64,000 bases of DNA from Cytobacillus oceanisediminis (GCF_007830235.1 NZ_VLKI01000003.1:62001-126000), one strand, 5' to 3'. Shown: positions 1 to 10,905, numbered from the stretch's first letter. Notes: generated from the sequence alone by a model not told the origin. Numbers and translations: made by a program.

Positions 1-1
1 G

Positions 2-610
2 ATGGAAGTGGATGTTACAAACCTGGTTGAATACCGCAACAGCATCAAAGGTGAATTTAAGCAAAAAGAAGGCTTTAACCTTACATTTTTTGCTTTCTTC
101 GTAAAAGCTGTCGCACAGGCTCTAAAGGAATTCCCGCAAATTAATTCAATGTGGGCTGGAGATAAAATTATCCAGAAGAAAGATATAAATATCTCCATTG
201 CTGTTGCTACTGATGATGCCTTATTTGTTCCTGTCATCAAAGCTGCAGACGAAAAAACAATTAAAGGGATTGCCCGTGAAATCAATGAGCTTGCAGTAAA
301 GGTCCGCACAGGAAAACTGACTTCCGCTGAAATGCAGGGCGGCACTTTTACAGTTAATAACACGGGATCATTCGGTTCTGTCCAATCAATGGGCATTATC
401 AATTACCCGCAGGCGGCGATTTTGCAGGTTGAATCCATCGTCAAGCGTCCAGTGGTTATGAACAATGGCATGATTGCTGTCCGTGATATGGTGAACCTTT
501 GTATGTCGCTGGACCACCGTGTATTGGACGGACTTGTTTGCGGCCGCTTCCTGCAGCGTGTTAAAGAAATTCTTGAGAACACGGCCAAGGAAAATACATC
601 TGTATATTAA
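2..610 (+). CDS. bfmBB: Branched-chain 2-oxoacid dehydrogenase E2 subunit, C-terminal part
   Basis: This is the C-terminal 202 residues of a dihydrolipoamide acyltransferase; the gene starts upstream of the window. The visible part is the 2-oxoacid dehydrogenase acyltransferase catalytic domain. It contains the family motif SLDHRVLDG near residue 173, whose His and Asp catalyse acyl transfer to CoA. The lipoyl and E1/E3-binding domains lie outside the window. The branched-chain (bkd) assignment rests on synteny, because in Bacillus bkdB/bfmBB sits just before yqiW (brxB), which occurs here at 6.2 kb. A pyruvate or 2-oxoglutarate dehydrogenase E2 cannot be fully excluded from this fragment. 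The product would feed isobutyryl-, isovaleryl- and 2-methylbutyryl-CoA into branched fatty acids and, through propionyl-CoA, into the mutase genes downstream. Confidence 0.88.
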   Translation: MEVDVTNLVEYRNSIKGEFKQKEGFNLTFFAFFVKAVAQALKEFPQINSMWAGDKIIQKKDINISIAVATDDALFVPVIKAADEKTIKGIAREINELAVKVRTGKLTSAEMQGGTFTVNNTGSFGSVQSMGIINYPQAAILQVESIVKRPVVMNNGMIAVRDMVNLCMSLDHRVLDGLVCGRFLQRVKEILENTAKENTSVY

Positions 611-621
611 TGTGAAATTGA

Positions 622-650
622 ACCGCTGCCCCAGGGCAGTGGTTTATTTA
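622..650 (+). terminator. Weak terminator after the E2 gene
   Basis: A roughly 10-bp stem (ACCGCTGCC with GGGCAGTGGT) follows the E2 stop codon by 11 nt. It has a tiny loop and only a short T-rich tail, so efficiency is uncertain. Confidence 0.5.
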
Positions 651-851
651 TTAGCGGGAGACAGAAAGTCCTAAAAGATTCGATGTTCATTGCTTGTTTC
701 CAATATGTATACTAAAATGGTTATATAAAGAATTTTGAATTTTAATATAATTGAATACTGCGTCTCATGCTCTTTTTTAAGCCGCAGTGCCGTGACAGCC
801 TGTTTCATTAGTGAGGGGAGGGGAACGCTGTCAGTTATATGGCAGCCTATT

Positions 852-2708
852 ATGTCATTTAAAAAAATGATGGAAGCAAGATTTCCGGAACAGACAATGG
901 AAGACTGGAAACAAAATGCGGAAAAAACACTCAAAGGAAAGTCCGTTGAATTATTGTCTAAAACTACATATGAAAACATAAAATTGAAACCGCTTTATTC
1001 AAAAGAGGATGTGGAGGCACATACATTATCACAGTATCCTGGTGAAGCTGATTTCAGAAGAGGATCAAATGCCGGAGGATACTTGTCAGAAGAATGGAAG
1101 GTCGCACAAAAAATTAGTGCCTTAACCACTGATGAGTTATCAGAAAAGCTTCTTGCAGCCACAGAAAAAGGGCAGACTGCTCTTGCTTTCCACCCGGATC
1201 AATTGGAAGACCTTAACGAGATAAGCCAGAAAGTTGGAGGTCTTTATAAAAATCATCCTTTCTGCGTTGAGGCTTACCAGAATCAGAAGCTATTGATTGA
1301 GGAACTTGCAAAATTGGAAGACAGTGAAATAATTTCGGGATATATTGCCTGCGATCCACTGGCTGCTGCCGCTGCAGCAAAATTGAACGATCGCTCAATC
1401 GATGAAGCATATGATCAATGGATTGATACAATCAGCCTGGCAGCAGAAAAAATGCCAAAGCTTAAAACGATCTTGGCCGATTCTGCGGTCTATCATAATG
1501 GCGGAGCAAATGCAGTCCAGGAGCTTGCATTTGCAGTTGCTTCCGGAGTGAATCACCTTCAGTATTTTCTTGATAAAGGGCAAAACCTCGAGGACATTTT
1601 GTCTAAAATGGTATTTAAGTTTTCCATTGGCTCGAACTTTTTTATGGAAATAGCCAAGCTGCGCGCCGCAAGGGTTTTATGGAGTAAAGTGGCAGACGCA
1701 TATGGTGCTTCAAAGGATAGCAAAAAAATGGTTATTTCGGCTGAAACTTCATTTTTTTCAAAGTCAGCCTATGATCCTTATGTAAATATGCTGAGAGCAG
1801 GAAATGAATCGTTTGCAGCTGTTTTAGGCGGAGTCCAATACCTTCATGTGAGTCCGTATAATGAACCGGAAGCAAGTGATTCTCTCCTGGGTGACCGGAC
1901 TGCCCGTAATACGCAGCTGATATTAAAGGAGGAAGTCAATTTGCTTAAGGTTTCGGACCCGGCAGGCGGTTCCTGGTACGTTGAGCACCTGACGAATGAA
2001 CTCACTGAAAAAGCCTGGGCTCTTTTCCTTGAGATTGAAGAGCGTGATGGAATGGCTGAAGCCTTGAAATCCGGGTGGGTACAGGAACAGATTTCGCAAG
2101 TCCTTGAGAAGCGGAAACAAGATATCGAAACGCGAAAACAAAGTATAATCGGAACAAATATTTATGCCAATTTGGATGACAAGCCGCTTCAAATTAAAAC
2201 TGTCCCAAAGAATAGCGGCGTTATCCAGCCTATTCCTCAAATTCGCCTTTCCGAATCGTATGAAAGCTTGCGCAGGGCCTCTGAAAATTTAAGCAGAAAA
2301 GGCATTAATCCGGAAGCAGGGCTTATTTGCCTTGGACCGCTGAAGGACCATAAAGCACGGGCGGATTTTATTACAGGCTTTTTGGCACCAGGGGCAATAA
2401 GAGCTGTCAAAAGTGAATCGGTGGAAGAACCGGAAACAGCTGCAGCCTTTATAAAAGAATCAAACTGCAGGCACTATTTTATTTGCGGATCAAATGAGCA
2501 ATATGACGGCATGGCTCTTCCTATTATCAAATATGTTAAAGAAGCTTTTCCGGATACTGAACTTTTCTTAGCAGGTCTCCCGGAAGAAAGCAAACAGTCG
2601 GAGTATACTGCAGCGGGCGTTAAAGGATTTGTCCATATTAAAAGCAATTGCTATGAAACTCTCTTGAGTCTTCTGAACGAATTGGAGGTGGCAAGCAATG
2701 GCCAATAA
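852..2708 (+). CDS. mutA: Methylmalonyl-CoA mutase small (beta) subunit
   Basis: This is the non-catalytic subunit of the heterodimeric B12-dependent methylmalonyl-CoA mutase. It pairs with MutB to interconvert succinyl-CoA and (R)-methylmalonyl-CoA. The 618-residue product aligns with the MutA family from [15 protein letters not shown] onward. It keeps the TIM-barrel layout but lacks a DxHxxG cobalamin motif in its C-terminal Rossmann domain, as expected for the beta chain. The start was chosen at ATG 852 by family length. The frame is open back to 735, and the only strong purine-rich ribosome site (GAGGGGAGGGG, 812-822) lies about 30 nt upstream, so an initiator near CTG 828 is a real alternative. 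The gene overlaps mutB by 11 nt, indicating translational coupling. Confidence 0.9.
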   Translation: MSFKKMMEARFPEQTMEDWKQNAEKTLKGKSVELLSKTTYENIKLKPLYSKEDVEAHTLSQYPGEADFRRGSNAGGYLSEEWKVAQKISALTTDELSEKLLAATEKGQTALAFHPDQLEDLNEISQKVGGLYKNHPFCVEAYQNQKLLIEELAKLEDSEIISGYIACDPLAAAAAAKLNDRSIDEAYDQWIDTISLAAEKMPKLKTILADSAVYHNGGANAVQELAFAVASGVNHLQYFLDKGQNLEDILSKMVFKFSIGSNFFMEIAKLRAARVLWSKVADAYGASKDSKKMVISAETSFFSKSAYDPYVNMLRAGNESFAAVLGGVQYLHVSPYNEPEASDSLLGDRTARNTQLILKEEVNLLKVSDPAGGSWYVEHLTNELTEKAWALFLEIEERDGMAEALKSGWVQEQISQVLEKRKQDIETRKQSIIGTNIYANLDDKPLQIKTVPKNSGVIQPIPQIRLSESYESLRRASENLSRKGINPEAGLICLGPLKDHKARADFITGFLAPGAIRAVKSESVEEPETAAAFIKESNCRHYFICGSNEQYDGMALPIIKYVKEAFPDTELFLAGLPEESKQSEYTAAGVKGFVHIKSNCYETLLSLLNELEVASNGQ

Positions 2709-4890
2709 ACCGGACTTTAAAAGCATAAACATTTCTGGTAAGAAACAAGCAACTAAAGAGGACTGGAAAAGTAAAGCGGAGGAAGAAATCAATCAAACTA
2801 TTGACAATCTTCTTTTTGAAACAAATGAACAAATTAAGATTAAGCCATTATATACAGAAGAAGATCTTAAAGGTTTACAGCATCTTAATGATAAGCCTGG
2901 GCTGCCCCCCTATACGAGAGGGCCATACGCAACCATGTATGTGAACAGACCTTGGACAGTCCGCCAGTATGCCGGATTTTCTACAGCTGAGGAAAGCAAT
3001 GCTTTTTATCGCCGCAATCTTGCGATGGGGCAAAAGGGCTTATCTGTTGCTTTCGACTTAGCTACACATAGAGGCTATGATTCCGATCATCCCAGAGTAG
3101 TAGGGGATGTTGGAAAAGCAGGGGTAGCGATTGATTCCATACTTGATATGAAAACACTTTTTGATGGAATTCCCTTGGACAGGATGTCTGTATCCATGAC
3201 GATGAACGGAGCTGTTTTGCCGGTAATGGCCTTCTATATCGTCACAGCGGAAGAACAGGGAGTCAGCCAGGAAAAGCTTTCAGGGACGATTCAAAATGAT
3301 ATTTTAAAAGAGTATATGGTACGGAACACCTATATTTACCCGCCGGAAATGTCCATGAAAATCATAGCCGATATATTCGAATATACATCCAAATACATGC
3401 CTAAGTTCAATAGCATCAGTATTTCGGGCTATCACATGCAGGAAGCGGGAGCTCCTGCTGACATCGAACTGGCCTACACGCTGGCAGATGGATTGGAATA
3501 CGTAAGAACTGGACTTAAAGCCGGCATTGATATCGATTCATTCGCACCAAGGCTTTCGTTTTTCTGGGCAATCGGCATGAATTACTTTATGGAAGTGGCG
3601 AAAATGAGGGCAGCCCGCTATATATGGGCAAAAATGATGAAAACCTTTGAGCCGGAAAATTCAAAATCCATGGCTCTCAGGACGCATTCCCAAACTTCGG
3701 GCTGGAGTTTAACGGAGCAGGACCCATACAATAATGTAACCAGGACTCTTATAGAAGCACATGCTGCGGCCATGGGCCACACGCAATCCCTTCATACGAA
3801 TGCACTGGATGAAGCCATCGCATTGCCGACTGATTTCTCAGCCCGCATTGCAAGGAATACTCAGCTATATCTTCAGGAAGAAACAGGAATTACGAATGTA
3901 ATTGATCCATGGGGCGGCTCTTATTATGTAGAAGCTTTGACAGACCAATTAATTAAGCGTGCATGGGAGCATATTGAAGAAATCGAAAATCTGGGCGGTA
4001 TGGCAAAGGCGATTGAAACTGGACTGCCCAAAATGAGAATTGAAGAAGCGGCAGCCAGGAGGCAGGCGCAGATCGATTCAGGCAAAGAAACCATCATTGG
4101 TGTTAATCAATACCGTTTGGAAAAAGAAGATCCGATTGAAATTCTGGATATTGATAATACAGCTGTCCGCTTAAAGCAAATTGAAAAGCTGGAGCGTCTC
4201 AAAGCCTCCCGTGACAATGAAAAAGTATCAGAAGCTTTGAACGCCATTACCAGAGCAGCAGAGACTGGTGAAGGGAACCTGCTTGAGCTGGCAGTAAAGG
4301 CAGCAAGAGTCAGGGCAACGCTTGGTGAAGTCTCTGAAGCGATTGAAAAGGTGGCAAACCGCCATAAAGCGATTATCCGTTCGATCAGCGGTGTATACAG
4401 CTCTGCTTTTTCAAATGAAGAAGAAATTGCAGAAGTGAAACAAATGACCGACGAATTCCTTGAGAATGAAGGAAGAAGACCTAGAATTTTGATTGCCAAG
4501 ATGGGACAGGACGGACATGATAGAGGTGCAAAGGTTATTTCAACCGCATTTGCTGACCTTGGATTTGATGTGGATATCGGCCCTCTTTTCCAGACACCTG
4601 AAGAAACAGCGATGCAGGCCGTTGAAAATGATGTCCATGTGATAGGAATCAGTTCACTTGCAGCCGGCCATAAAACACTTCTTCCGCAGCTTATTGAGGA
4701 ACTCAAAAAGCTGGGCAGGGATGATATTATGGTCGTGATTGGCGGGGTCATTCCGGCGCAGGACTACGATTATCTATATGAGCACGGGGCTTCTGCCATT
4801 TTTGGCCCGGGTACAGTGATTCCTGTGGCTGCCCAAAAAGTCATCAGAGAAATTTACAGCCGCCTCGGGTATGAGGAAGTGACCCAGTAA
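2698..4890 (+). CDS. mutB: Methylmalonyl-CoA mutase large (alpha) subunit
   Basis: This is the catalytic, adenosylcobalamin-binding subunit, 730 residues long and typical of the family. The N-terminal two thirds is the substrate-binding TIM barrel (for example [12 protein letters not shown] near residue 64). The C-terminal domain carries the base-off B12 motif DGHDRG, with D605, H607 (lower axial ligand) and G610. It starts inside the end of mutA and is followed with no gap by meaB, so the three form one operon. With Mce and the carboxylase beta subunit near 11.4-13.4 kb it completes propionyl-CoA to succinyl-CoA conversion. B. subtilis 168 has no mutAB at this syntenic site, so this is an accessory gain relative to that strain or a loss there. 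Confidence 0.97.
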   Translation: MANKPDFKSINISGKKQATKEDWKSKAEEEINQTIDNLLFETNEQIKIKPLYTEEDLKGLQHLNDKPGLPPYTRGPYATMYVNRPWTVRQYAGFSTAEESNAFYRRNLAMGQKGLSVAFDLATHRGYDSDHPRVVGDVGKAGVAIDSILDMKTLFDGIPLDRMSVSMTMNGAVLPVMAFYIVTAEEQGVSQEKLSGTIQNDILKEYMVRNTYIYPPEMSMKIIADIFEYTSKYMPKFNSISISGYHMQEAGAPADIELAYTLADGLEYVRTGLKAGIDIDSFAPRLSFFWAIGMNYFMEVAKMRAARYIWAKMMKTFEPENSKSMALRTHSQTSGWSLTEQDPYNNVTRTLIEAHAAAMGHTQSLHTNALDEAIALPTDFSARIARNTQLYLQEETGITNVIDPWGGSYYVEALTDQLIKRAWEHIEEIENLGGMAKAIETGLPKMRIEEAAARRQAQIDSGKETIIGVNQYRLEKEDPIEILDIDNTAVRLKQIEKLERLKASRDNEKVSEALNAITRAAETGEGNLLELAVKAARVRATLGEVSEAIEKVANRHKAIIRSISGVYSSAFSNEEEIAEVKQMTDEFLENEGRRPRILIAKMGQDGHDRGAKVISTAFADLGFDVDIGPLFQTPEETAMQAVENDVHVIGISSLAAGHKTLLPQLIEELKKLGRDDIMVVIGGVIPAQDYDYLYEHGASAIFGPGTVIPVAAQKVIREIYSRLGYEEVTQ

Positions 4891-6006
4891 ATGCCTGATA
4901 AGAAGCCTGAGTGGTTTGATGAAAAAAAAGCAGACAATTTTACAAGTATCGTCCGCAAAGGAGTGGAGACTGGAGAATCATCTCAGCAATTTGTGAAAAA
5001 AGGACGTTTTCAGAAAAAGTCTCCCTCTTTGCCTGATCTTAACGTTTTGGAAGAAGGCATCCTGAAGGGTGAGCGCAGCTTGCTTGCCCGTGCCATCACC
5101 CTGATCGAAAGCAACGCGGAGCATCACTTTCGCCATGCCCAGGAACTGCTTCAGAAACTTCTGCCCCATTCAGGAAACTCTCTGCGGATTGGCATTACAG
5201 GTGTGCCTGGTGCGGGAAAGAGCACGTTCATTGAATCTTTCGGCACGTTCTTATGTGATTCAGGGTTGAAGGTTGCCGTTCTCGCTGTCGATCCCAGTTC
5301 CAGCTTGAGCGGCGGGAGCATTCTTGGCGATAAAACGAGGATGGAGCAGCTTTCAAGAAACCCGAATGCTTTTATAAGGCCTTCTCCGTCTTCAGGAAAG
5401 CTTGGCGGAGTTCACAGGAAAACAAGGGAAACAATGCTGCTATGCGAAGCAGCAGGCTTTGATGTTATCCTGGTTGAAACGGTTGGTGTCGGGCAGAGCG
5501 AAGTTATTGTAAGGGATATGGTGGACTTTTTTATGCTCTTGACCTTGACAGGGGCTGGAGATGAATTGCAGGGCATGAAAAAAGGCATTATGGAATTGGC
5601 AGATGCAGTTATTGTAAATAAAGCGGATGGCCTCAATAAGAAGCTGGCCGAAAAAACGAAAGCGGAATATGACCGCATCCTCCACTTTCTTCAGCCAGCC
5701 ACCAAAGGCTGGCAAACAAAAGCCTATACCTGTTCATCTACCTTAAACGAGGGAATCCGGGAGATATGGGAAATGATCAGCAGGTTTGAAGAGAATACAA
5801 AAAAATCAGGCGTATTTGAAGAAAGAAGAAGGCTGCAGACCAAAGAATGGATTCACTCAATGATCATGGATCAGCTTCAGTTCAGCTTTTTTTATGATCC
5901 TGATGTCAAACCTCTCCTGCCTAGAATAGAAAATGAAGTAATTGCCGGAAACCGGACCGTTACCTCGGCAGTTGAAGAATTATTTAATGTGTATTCTAAA
6001 AAATAA
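4891..6006 (+). CDS. meaB: MeaB-type GTPase chaperone of methylmalonyl-CoA mutase
   Basis: This is a G3E-family P-loop GTPase (ArgK/MeaB) that gates cofactor loading and protects methylmalonyl-CoA mutase from inactivation. The 371-residue protein has Walker A GVPGAGKS at residues 104-111. It also has the [18 protein letters not shown] switch region, the [10 protein letters not shown] signature and an NKADG guanine-specificity motif. ATG 4891 follows the mutB stop codon directly, with GAGGAAG inside the end of mutB as the ribosome site. That arrangement links it functionally to MutAB. Its N-terminal about 50 residues, rich in Lys and Ser, are an extension relative to the core family and show no recognised domain. 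Confidence 0.95.
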   Translation: MPDKKPEWFDEKKADNFTSIVRKGVETGESSQQFVKKGRFQKKSPSLPDLNVLEEGILKGERSLLARAITLIESNAEHHFRHAQELLQKLLPHSGNSLRIGITGVPGAGKSTFIESFGTFLCDSGLKVAVLAVDPSSSLSGGSILGDKTRMEQLSRNPNAFIRPSPSSGKLGGVHRKTRETMLLCEAAGFDVILVETVGVGQSEVIVRDMVDFFMLLTLTGAGDELQGMKKGIMELADAVIVNKADGLNKKLAEKTKAEYDRILHFLQPATKGWQTKAYTCSSTLNEGIREIWEMISRFEENTKKSGVFEERRRLQTKEWIHSMIMDQLQFSFFYDPDVKPLLPRIENEVIAGNRTVTSAVEELFNVYSKK

Positions 6007-6012
6007 TTGAAG

Positions 6013-6046
6013 AAAGCTGCCCTGGCAAAAGGGCAGCTTTTTACAT
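6013..6046 (+). terminator. Terminator of mutA-mutB-meaB
   Basis: The stem AAAGCTGCCC pairs with GGGCAGCTTT around an 8-nt loop and ends in T's just after the meaB stop codon. Confidence 0.85.
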
Positions 6047-6066
6047 AAAAAAGGATGAAAAAAATG

Positions 6067-6089
6067 GCCAGTGCCTTAATGGCACTGGC
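6067..6089. repeat. Perfect 9-bp inverted repeat upstream of brxB
   Basis: GCCAGTGCC and GGCACTGGC are separated by TTAAT. There is no T-tract on the plus strand, but the minus-strand continuation is T-rich, so it could work as a minus-strand terminator or as an operator. No minus-strand gene is nearby. Confidence 0.5.
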
Positions 6090-6255
6090 GAATCTAGGGA
6101 GTTTAGGGGTATGGATCTAGCTGTACTTTTATCATTCCCCTTTATCAGGAAGCTAAACTTTTTTTTGTGAAAAATTGTCGTGATTGTAAATTTTGTTCCT
6201 GTATTGGTATTATGTATATAGTCACTAACTTTACTCAGAAGAGGAGAGATCAAAT

Positions 6256-6693
6256 ATGAATATGGATTTTAATTTATTTATGAATGATGTCGTTAAGCAG
6301 GCGCGCCAGGAAATCGTGCATGCGGGCTATACAGAATTAACTACTCCGGAAGAAGTGGATGAGGTCCTTAACAAAAAAGGGACTACACTTGTAATGGTCA
6401 ATTCTGTATGTGGATGTGCTGGCGGGATTGCCCGTCCGGCGGCTGCTCATTCCTTGCATTATGATAAGCGACCTGACCATCTGGTAACTGTGTTTGCCGG
6501 CCAGGATAAGGAAGCGACGGAAAAAGCAAGATCTTATTTTACTGGTTATCCGCCTTCATCACCATCTTTTGCGCTGCTTAAAGATGGTGAATTATGCACA
6601 ATGATTGAGCGCCATGATATTGAAGGCCATGAACCAATGGCTGTTGTACAAAAATTGCAGGATGCCTACGAGAAGTATTGCGAAGAGCTATAA
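6256..6693 (+). CDS. brxB: Bacilliredoxin BrxB (YqiW)
   Basis: This small cytosolic de-bacillithiolating redox protein belongs to the DUF1094/YphP-YqiW family. The 145-residue product has the diagnostic CGC motif (C52-G53-C54 within [10 protein letters not shown]), where Cys52 attacks bacillithiol mixed disulfides. The ribosome site GAGGAGAG precedes ATG 6256 by about 8 nt. It stands as a single gene with its own terminator, and its position between the bkd and art loci matches B. subtilis yqiW. The family includes BrxA and BrxB; synteny supports BrxB. Confidence 0.93.
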   Translation: MNMDFNLFMNDVVKQARQEIVHAGYTELTTPEEVDEVLNKKGTTLVMVNSVCGCAGGIARPAAAHSLHYDKRPDHLVTVFAGQDKEATEKARSYFTGYPPSSPSFALLKDGELCTMIERHDIEGHEPMAVVQKLQDAYEKYCEEL

Positions 6694-6698
6694 TTGCG

Positions 6699-6726
6699 AA
6701 AAGCCCCAGTTTTGGGGCTTTTTTTA
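6699..6726 (+). terminator. Terminator of brxB
   Basis: The stem AAAGCCCC pairs with GGGGCTTT around a 6-nt loop and is followed by seven T's. Confidence 0.9.
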
Positions 6727-6892
6727 TTTATAAACTTTTTAAAAACGCTCTCATTTATCAGAATAGTAGAACTTCTAATTTATATTTAAAAATTTTATTG
6801 CATAAATATAAAAATCTGTTAAAATTCATTTTAGTGAATAATTAATACTATTATTTCAAAATTTTTTTTAGAATATATAGGGGGAATACAAA

Positions 6893-7684
6893 ATGAAAAA
6901 AGTCATCATGCTAGCTATGAGCGTCCTTTTAGTAGGTTTATTGGCTGCTTGCGGTACTAGTGAGAAAGATTCAGGAAATGGATCAGGGGAAAAAGAGTCT
7001 GATAAAAAAGTTTTAGTAATGGGTACTTCAGCTGATTATCCGCCATTTGAATATGTAGATTCTGCAAAAGGCGAAGAAATTATTGGATTTGATGTTGATT
7101 TGGCTAAGGCTATTGCCGAAAAGTTAGGCTATGAGATTCAAGTGAAGGATATGGACTTTAATGGATTGATTCCTGCATTGGAAACGAGCCAGGTTGATTT
7201 TGTGCTGGCTGGCATGACGCCAACTGATGAGCGTAAGAAAAACGTTGATTTCAGCGATGTATATTATACAGCGAGCCATATGATTGTATCTGAAAAAGAC
7301 AGCGGCATTGAGTCACTTGAAGATTTGAACGGCAAAACAGTAGGGGTACAGCTAGCTTCGATTCAAGCTGATAAAGCAGAAGAAATTGCTGAGACAGTTG
7401 ACTTGACTGTTGAAAACCGCAACCGCATCCCTGAATTGGTTCAGGAAATTCTGGCAGGACGTTTTGATGCTGCCATCATTGAAGACACCGTTGCAAAAGG
7501 CTACTTTGAAAAAAATGAAGATCTTGCAGGCTTTACGATCGAAGAAGATGAACAGGAAGCTGGCTCTGCCATTGCTTTTCCTAAAGGAAGCGAGCTAACT
7601 GAAGAGTTTAATGCAGAACTTGTAAAAATGAAAGAAAATGGTGAATTGGAAGAGCTTATCGTTAAATGGTTTGATAATAAATAA
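6893..7684 (+). CDS. artP: Arginine/polar amino acid ABC transporter substrate-binding lipoprotein
   Basis: This is the extracellular solute receptor of an amino-acid importer of the ArtP (YqiX) type. The 263-residue precursor starts with a lipoprotein signal peptide ending in the lipobox LAAC (Cys20), so it is anchored to the outer face of the membrane. After a Ser/Gly/Lys-rich linker it is a type-3 periplasmic-binding fold (SBP_bac_3), with the family opening GTSADYPPFEY and a GFDVDLA motif. The ribosome site AGGGGGAA lies 7 nt before ATG. It is followed by the permease and ATPase genes in the same order as B. subtilis artP-artQ-artM. Arginine specificity is inferred from synteny; ornithine, lysine or histidine are possible. 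Confidence 0.92.
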   Translation: MKKVIMLAMSVLLVGLLAACGTSEKDSGNGSGEKESDKKVLVMGTSADYPPFEYVDSAKGEEIIGFDVDLAKAIAEKLGYEIQVKDMDFNGLIPALETSQVDFVLAGMTPTDERKKNVDFSDVYYTASHMIVSEKDSGIESLEDLNGKTVGVQLASIQADKAEEIAETVDLTVENRNRIPELVQEILAGRFDAAIIEDTVAKGYFEKNEDLAGFTIEEDEQEAGSAIAFPKGSELTEEFNAELVKMKENGELEELIVKWFDNK

Positions 7685-7783
7685 TTTGTTGGGATTTGGC
7701 GTCCAAGGCATTCTTCCTTTGGACGCTTTATTCTTCCATGAAGCTAAAAAAATTAATTTACTAAAAGAGAGGATGGAAAGAAA

Positions 7784-8443
7784 GTGAATCTGGATTTTCA
7801 GCAGTTCATTCCCTCCCTTCCTTATATACTTAAGGGCATTGGCGTAACACTCCAAATTGTTTCTCTTGCAGGTATATTGGGATTTGTATTAGGCATCGTA
7901 TTATCATTCTTTAAAATTAGCAGATTTAAATTTCTCGGATGGATTGCAGATGCATATACATCCGTTTTCAGAGGGACACCGCTTGTACTCCAGCTGATGC
8001 TGATTTACTATGGGTCTCCACAGCTGATTGGCTATAAAATTGATCCATCGACTGCAGCCGTTCTTTCTTTTGGACTAAATTCGGCTGCCTATATTTCGGA
8101 GATTATCCGTGCCGGTATCCTGGCCGTTGATAAAGGGCAGAGCGAAGCGGCGATGGCTCTGGGTGTTCCATATAGGCCGGCAATGATGGATATCATCCTT
8201 CCGCAGGCGATGAAAAATATTCTGCCTGCTTTGATGAACGAGTTTATTACCCTTACAAAGGAATCCGCAATCGTTACGGTTATCGGGGTTACCGATGTCA
8301 TGCGCCGTGCTTATATTGTTGGCGGTGAGAAATTTTCTTACTTTGAACCGATTCTGATTGCCGGTTTGATCTATTATATTATGGTCATGATCCTGACTCT
8401 GCTTGGCAAAGGGATTGAAAGGAGAATGAGACGCAGTGATTAA
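7784..8443 (+). CDS. artQ: Arginine-type ABC transporter permease
   Basis: This is the membrane subunit of the HisMQ family, 219 residues with about five hydrophobic segments. The EAA-loop signature lies around [22 protein letters not shown], where it contacts the ATPase. The start codon is GTG 7784, preceded by AGAGAGGATGG. It lies about 100 nt after artP, and its end overlaps artM by 8 nt, so permease and ATPase are translationally coupled. A single permease gene implies a homodimeric channel. A hairpin-like sequence in the artP-artQ gap may lower expression of the downstream genes relative to the abundant binding protein, but this was not proven here. Confidence 0.92.
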   Translation: MNLDFQQFIPSLPYILKGIGVTLQIVSLAGILGFVLGIVLSFFKISRFKFLGWIADAYTSVFRGTPLVLQLMLIYYGSPQLIGYKIDPSTAAVLSFGLNSAAYISEIIRAGILAVDKGQSEAAMALGVPYRPAMMDIILPQAMKNILPALMNEFITLTKESAIVTVIGVTDVMRRAYIVGGEKFSYFEPILIAGLIYYIMVMILTLLGKGIERRMRRSD

Positions 8444-9158
8444 AGTGGAAAATTTGCATAAGAGTTTCGGTAAACTGGAAGTGCTTAAAGGAATATCTAC
8501 AAGCATTAAGGACGGTGAAGTCGTTGCCATTATCGGTCCCTCTGGCTCAGGTAAGTCAACCTTTCTCCGCTGCATCAATCTGCTGGAAGCCCCAACAGAT
8601 GGCCGGATCCTGATCAATGGACAGGACATTACAGATAAAAGTACAAATATTATGAAGGTACGCCAGAATGTCGGCATGGTTTTCCAGCACTTTCACCTAT
8701 TTCCTCATAAAACAGTTTTGCAAAATCTTACTTATGCTCCTGTAAAAGTAAATGGAATTTCCAAGCAGGAAGCAGAGAAAATCGGGCTTGAACTTTTGGA
8801 AAAGGTTGGTTTGTCCGCTAAAGCACATGAGTATCCCAACCGATTATCCGGCGGCCAGAAACAAAGGGTAGCTATTGCTAGAGCTCTAGCTATGCAGCCG
8901 GATGTGATGCTTTTTGACGAACCGACATCAGCGCTTGATCCTGAAATGGTGAAGGAAGTGCTGGAGGTCATGAAAGCATTAGCCCATACTGGAATGACAA
9001 TGGCTATTGTTACCCATGAAATGGGCTTTGCACGGGAAGTAGCTGACCGGGTACTCTTCCTGGATGGCGGGGTGCTTGTAGAGGATGCTGCGCCAAAAGA
9101 GTTCTTTTCTAATCCGGCCAGTGACCGTGCAAGGGATTTCTTGCAAAAGATGCTATAA
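8436..9158 (+). CDS. artM: Arginine-type ABC transporter ATPase
   Basis: This is the cytosolic motor subunit of the importer, 240 residues of the GlnQ/HisP type. Walker A GPSGSGKS is near residues 34-41, the LSGGQKQR signature near residue 138, Walker [12 protein letters not shown] near 160, and the switch His in VTHEMGFA near 198. It starts at GTG 8436, inside the last codons of artQ. The 3' side has only a weak hairpin (9176-9204). Substrate specificity is set by ArtP and ArtQ, so the name follows the locus rather than this protein. Confidence 0.93.
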   Translation: MIKVENLHKSFGKLEVLKGISTSIKDGEVVAIIGPSGSGKSTFLRCINLLEAPTDGRILINGQDITDKSTNIMKVRQNVGMVFQHFHLFPHKTVLQNLTYAPVKVNGISKQEAEKIGLELLEKVGLSAKAHEYPNRLSGGQKQRVAIARALAMQPDVMLFDEPTSALDPEMVKEVLEVMKALAHTGMTMAIVTHEMGFAREVADRVLFLDGGVLVEDAAPKEFFSNPASDRARDFLQKML

Positions 9159-9175
9159 TCGATATATGCTTATGG

Positions 9176-9204
9176 GAGAAGATGGTCAATAGGATCATCT
9201 TCTC
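9176..9204 (+). terminator. Hairpin after artM
   Basis: GAGAAGATG pairs with CATCTTCTC over 9 bp. There is no clear T-tract, so it is a weak terminator candidate. Confidence 0.45.
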
Positions 9205-9285
9205 TTGCTATATAAATGGCTTTGAAGATAATCTGCTTTCTATTCCCAATTTTAAATTGGCAGATAAACATAGGAGTTTGACAAT

Positions 9286-10278
9286 ATGAAGTACAAAATC
9301 GGCTATAGAACGATTAAAACTGCGTTGGGTACCTCCATTAGCATTATGATTGCACAGATGCTGCAGTTGGATAATTTCGTTTCAGCAGGCATTTTAACGA
9401 TCCTTTGCATAAAAGTAACAAAGAAAAAATCACTGCGTGCTTCCTGGGATCGTTTTTTTGCCTGTTTAATGGCAATGGCATTCTCTTCTCTTTTTTTTGA
9501 GGGAGTTGCCTATCATCCCCTGGTGGTCGGGCTGCTGCTTCTGTTTTTTATTCCCACTGCTGTTATGGTAAAAGTGAGTGATGGCATTGTCACAAGCTCA
9601 GTAATCATCCTCCATATTTATTCTGCGGGGGATGTGACGAAGGAACTCCTTCTAAATGAATCGGGCATTATTATTGTCGGTATTGGTGTGGCGCTAATCG
9701 CTAATCTCTATATGCCAAGCCTTGATTCTAAATTAAAGGAGTATCGTCTGCAAATAGAAGAAAACTTTAAGATCATCTTTGATGAAATTGTCATTTATTT
9801 ACGGACCAATGAAAGCAAATGGGACGGCAGGGAAATAACTGAGACAATGGAATTGATTGATGAGGCAAAAACACTGGCTTTCAGGGATGTCGAGAACCAT
9901 TTTCTAAGAAATGATAATTTATACTATAACTACTTTAAAATGCGGGAAAAACAATTTGAAATCATCGAACGTGTCCTTCCGAGTGTAACCTCCATTTCCC
10001 TTACGGTGGAACAGGGGGAGATGATTGCTGATTTTATCGAAGAACTATCGGAACATATTCATCCGGGGAATACGGCCATTCAATTCCTGGAAAAGTTGTA
10101 TCGAATGAGGGTTTCTTTTGAAGACATGGAGCTTCCGAAGACGAGGGAGGAATTCGAAGCTCGTGCCGCCCTTCTTCATTTTGTAAAAGAAATGGAACAA
10201 TACTTGATTATTAAGAGCTCATTTAAGGGATTGAAAGACAGGGAAATGAATCAAAGCGAGCCTGCTGAAGCAAGCTAA
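9286..10278 (+). CDS. yqjA: YqjA-like aromatic acid exporter family membrane protein
   Basis: This 330-residue protein has an N-terminal membrane half of several hydrophobic segments within residues 1-145. A soluble, charged, helical C-terminal half follows. This is the layout of the DUF939/ArAE_1 family to which B. subtilis YqjA belongs. The family is distantly related to aromatic-acid efflux proteins such as AaeB, but no substrate is established for YqjA. It sits directly after artPQM as in B. subtilis. ATG 9286 has TAGGAG about 11 nt upstream. The next gene starts only 27 nt after its stop codon, so the two may be cotranscribed. Confidence 0.82.
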   Translation: MKYKIGYRTIKTALGTSISIMIAQMLQLDNFVSAGILTILCIKVTKKKSLRASWDRFFACLMAMAFSSLFFEGVAYHPLVVGLLLLFFIPTAVMVKVSDGIVTSSVIILHIYSAGDVTKELLLNESGIIIVGIGVALIANLYMPSLDSKLKEYRLQIEENFKIIFDEIVIYLRTNESKWDGREITETMELIDEAKTLAFRDVENHFLRNDNLYYNYFKMREKQFEIIERVLPSVTSISLTVEQGEMIADFIEELSEHIHPGNTAIQFLEKLYRMRVSFEDMELPKTREEFEARAALLHFVKEMEQYLIIKSSFKGLKDREMNQSEPAEAS

Positions 10279-10305
10279 GGGAAATGAACGGGAGCGTGAT
10301 TTTAC

Positions 10306-10836
10306 ATGCTTAAGCTTGCTGCAGCAGCGGTTATGCTTTTTTCTTTTTTCCCGCTCTGGCCACTTGGGCCAAACCCGCTGCCGGGAGATCCCTTTTTAAT
10401 TGTAAATAAAAAAACGAATGAAGTAGCATTTATACAGGACAGTAAAGTCCAAACAGTCATCACAGCGGCAACAGGAAAGACGGAGGACCTCACGCCTGAA
10501 GGCTTTTTTACAGTGACCATAAAGGCGGCCGACCCTTATTACCGAAAGAGAGATATAAAGGGCGGCGACCCGAATAATCCTCTGGGGACTAGATGGATCG
10601 GTTTTGATGCAGCGGATACAGATGGAAGGATTTACGGCATTCATGGAACCAATGATCCATCCTCCATTGGGAAATACGTTTCCCAGGGGTGTATCAGAAT
10701 GCAGAATGAGGCAGTCGAATCGCTTTACGAATATGTTCCGATCGGAACCAAGATCCTAGTTGTTACTTCAGCCAAAAGCTTCGAGGAACTTGGCAGGGAT
10801 TACGGGGCGATAGATGAAGGTTATATAAAACAATAA
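10306..10836 (+). CDS. L,D-transpeptidase (YkuD domain)
   Basis: This secreted or membrane-tethered YkuD-family enzyme would cross-link or modify peptidoglycan stem peptides through a catalytic cysteine. The 176-residue protein opens with a hydrophobic signal-like segment (residues 3-20). The YkuD domain follows, with His113 in GIHGTND and the catalytic Cys129 in the SQGCIRM motif. It occupies the place of B. subtilis yqjB. No LysM domain is present, so wall targeting must rely on the N-terminal segment. It is probably cotranscribed with yqjA (27-nt gap) and is followed by its own terminator. Confidence 0.9.
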   Translation: MLKLAAAAVMLFSFFPLWPLGPNPLPGDPFLIVNKKTNEVAFIQDSKVQTVITAATGKTEDLTPEGFFTVTIKAADPYYRKRDIKGGDPNNPLGTRWIGFDAADTDGRIYGIHGTNDPSSIGKYVSQGCIRMQNEAVESLYEYVPIGTKILVVTSAKSFEELGRDYGAIDEGYIKQ

Positions 10837-10837
10837 A

Positions 10838-10870
10838 GGGCTGCACCTCATTTGGGGCAGCTCTTTCTTT
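10838..10870 (+). terminator. Terminator after the L,D-transpeptidase
   Basis: GGGCTGC pairs with GCAGCTC around a 12-nt loop, followed by the T-rich run TTTCTTTT. Confidence 0.7.
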
Positions 10871-10905
10871 TCTGCAGGGCTGACTGCCGGTTCACACTGT
10901 CCCAG

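Noticed and set aside
4107..4751. A 214-codon antisense frame opposite mutB.
   Set aside because: It is a codon-bias shadow of mutB: Ser/Ile-rich, low-complexity translation and no ribosome site.
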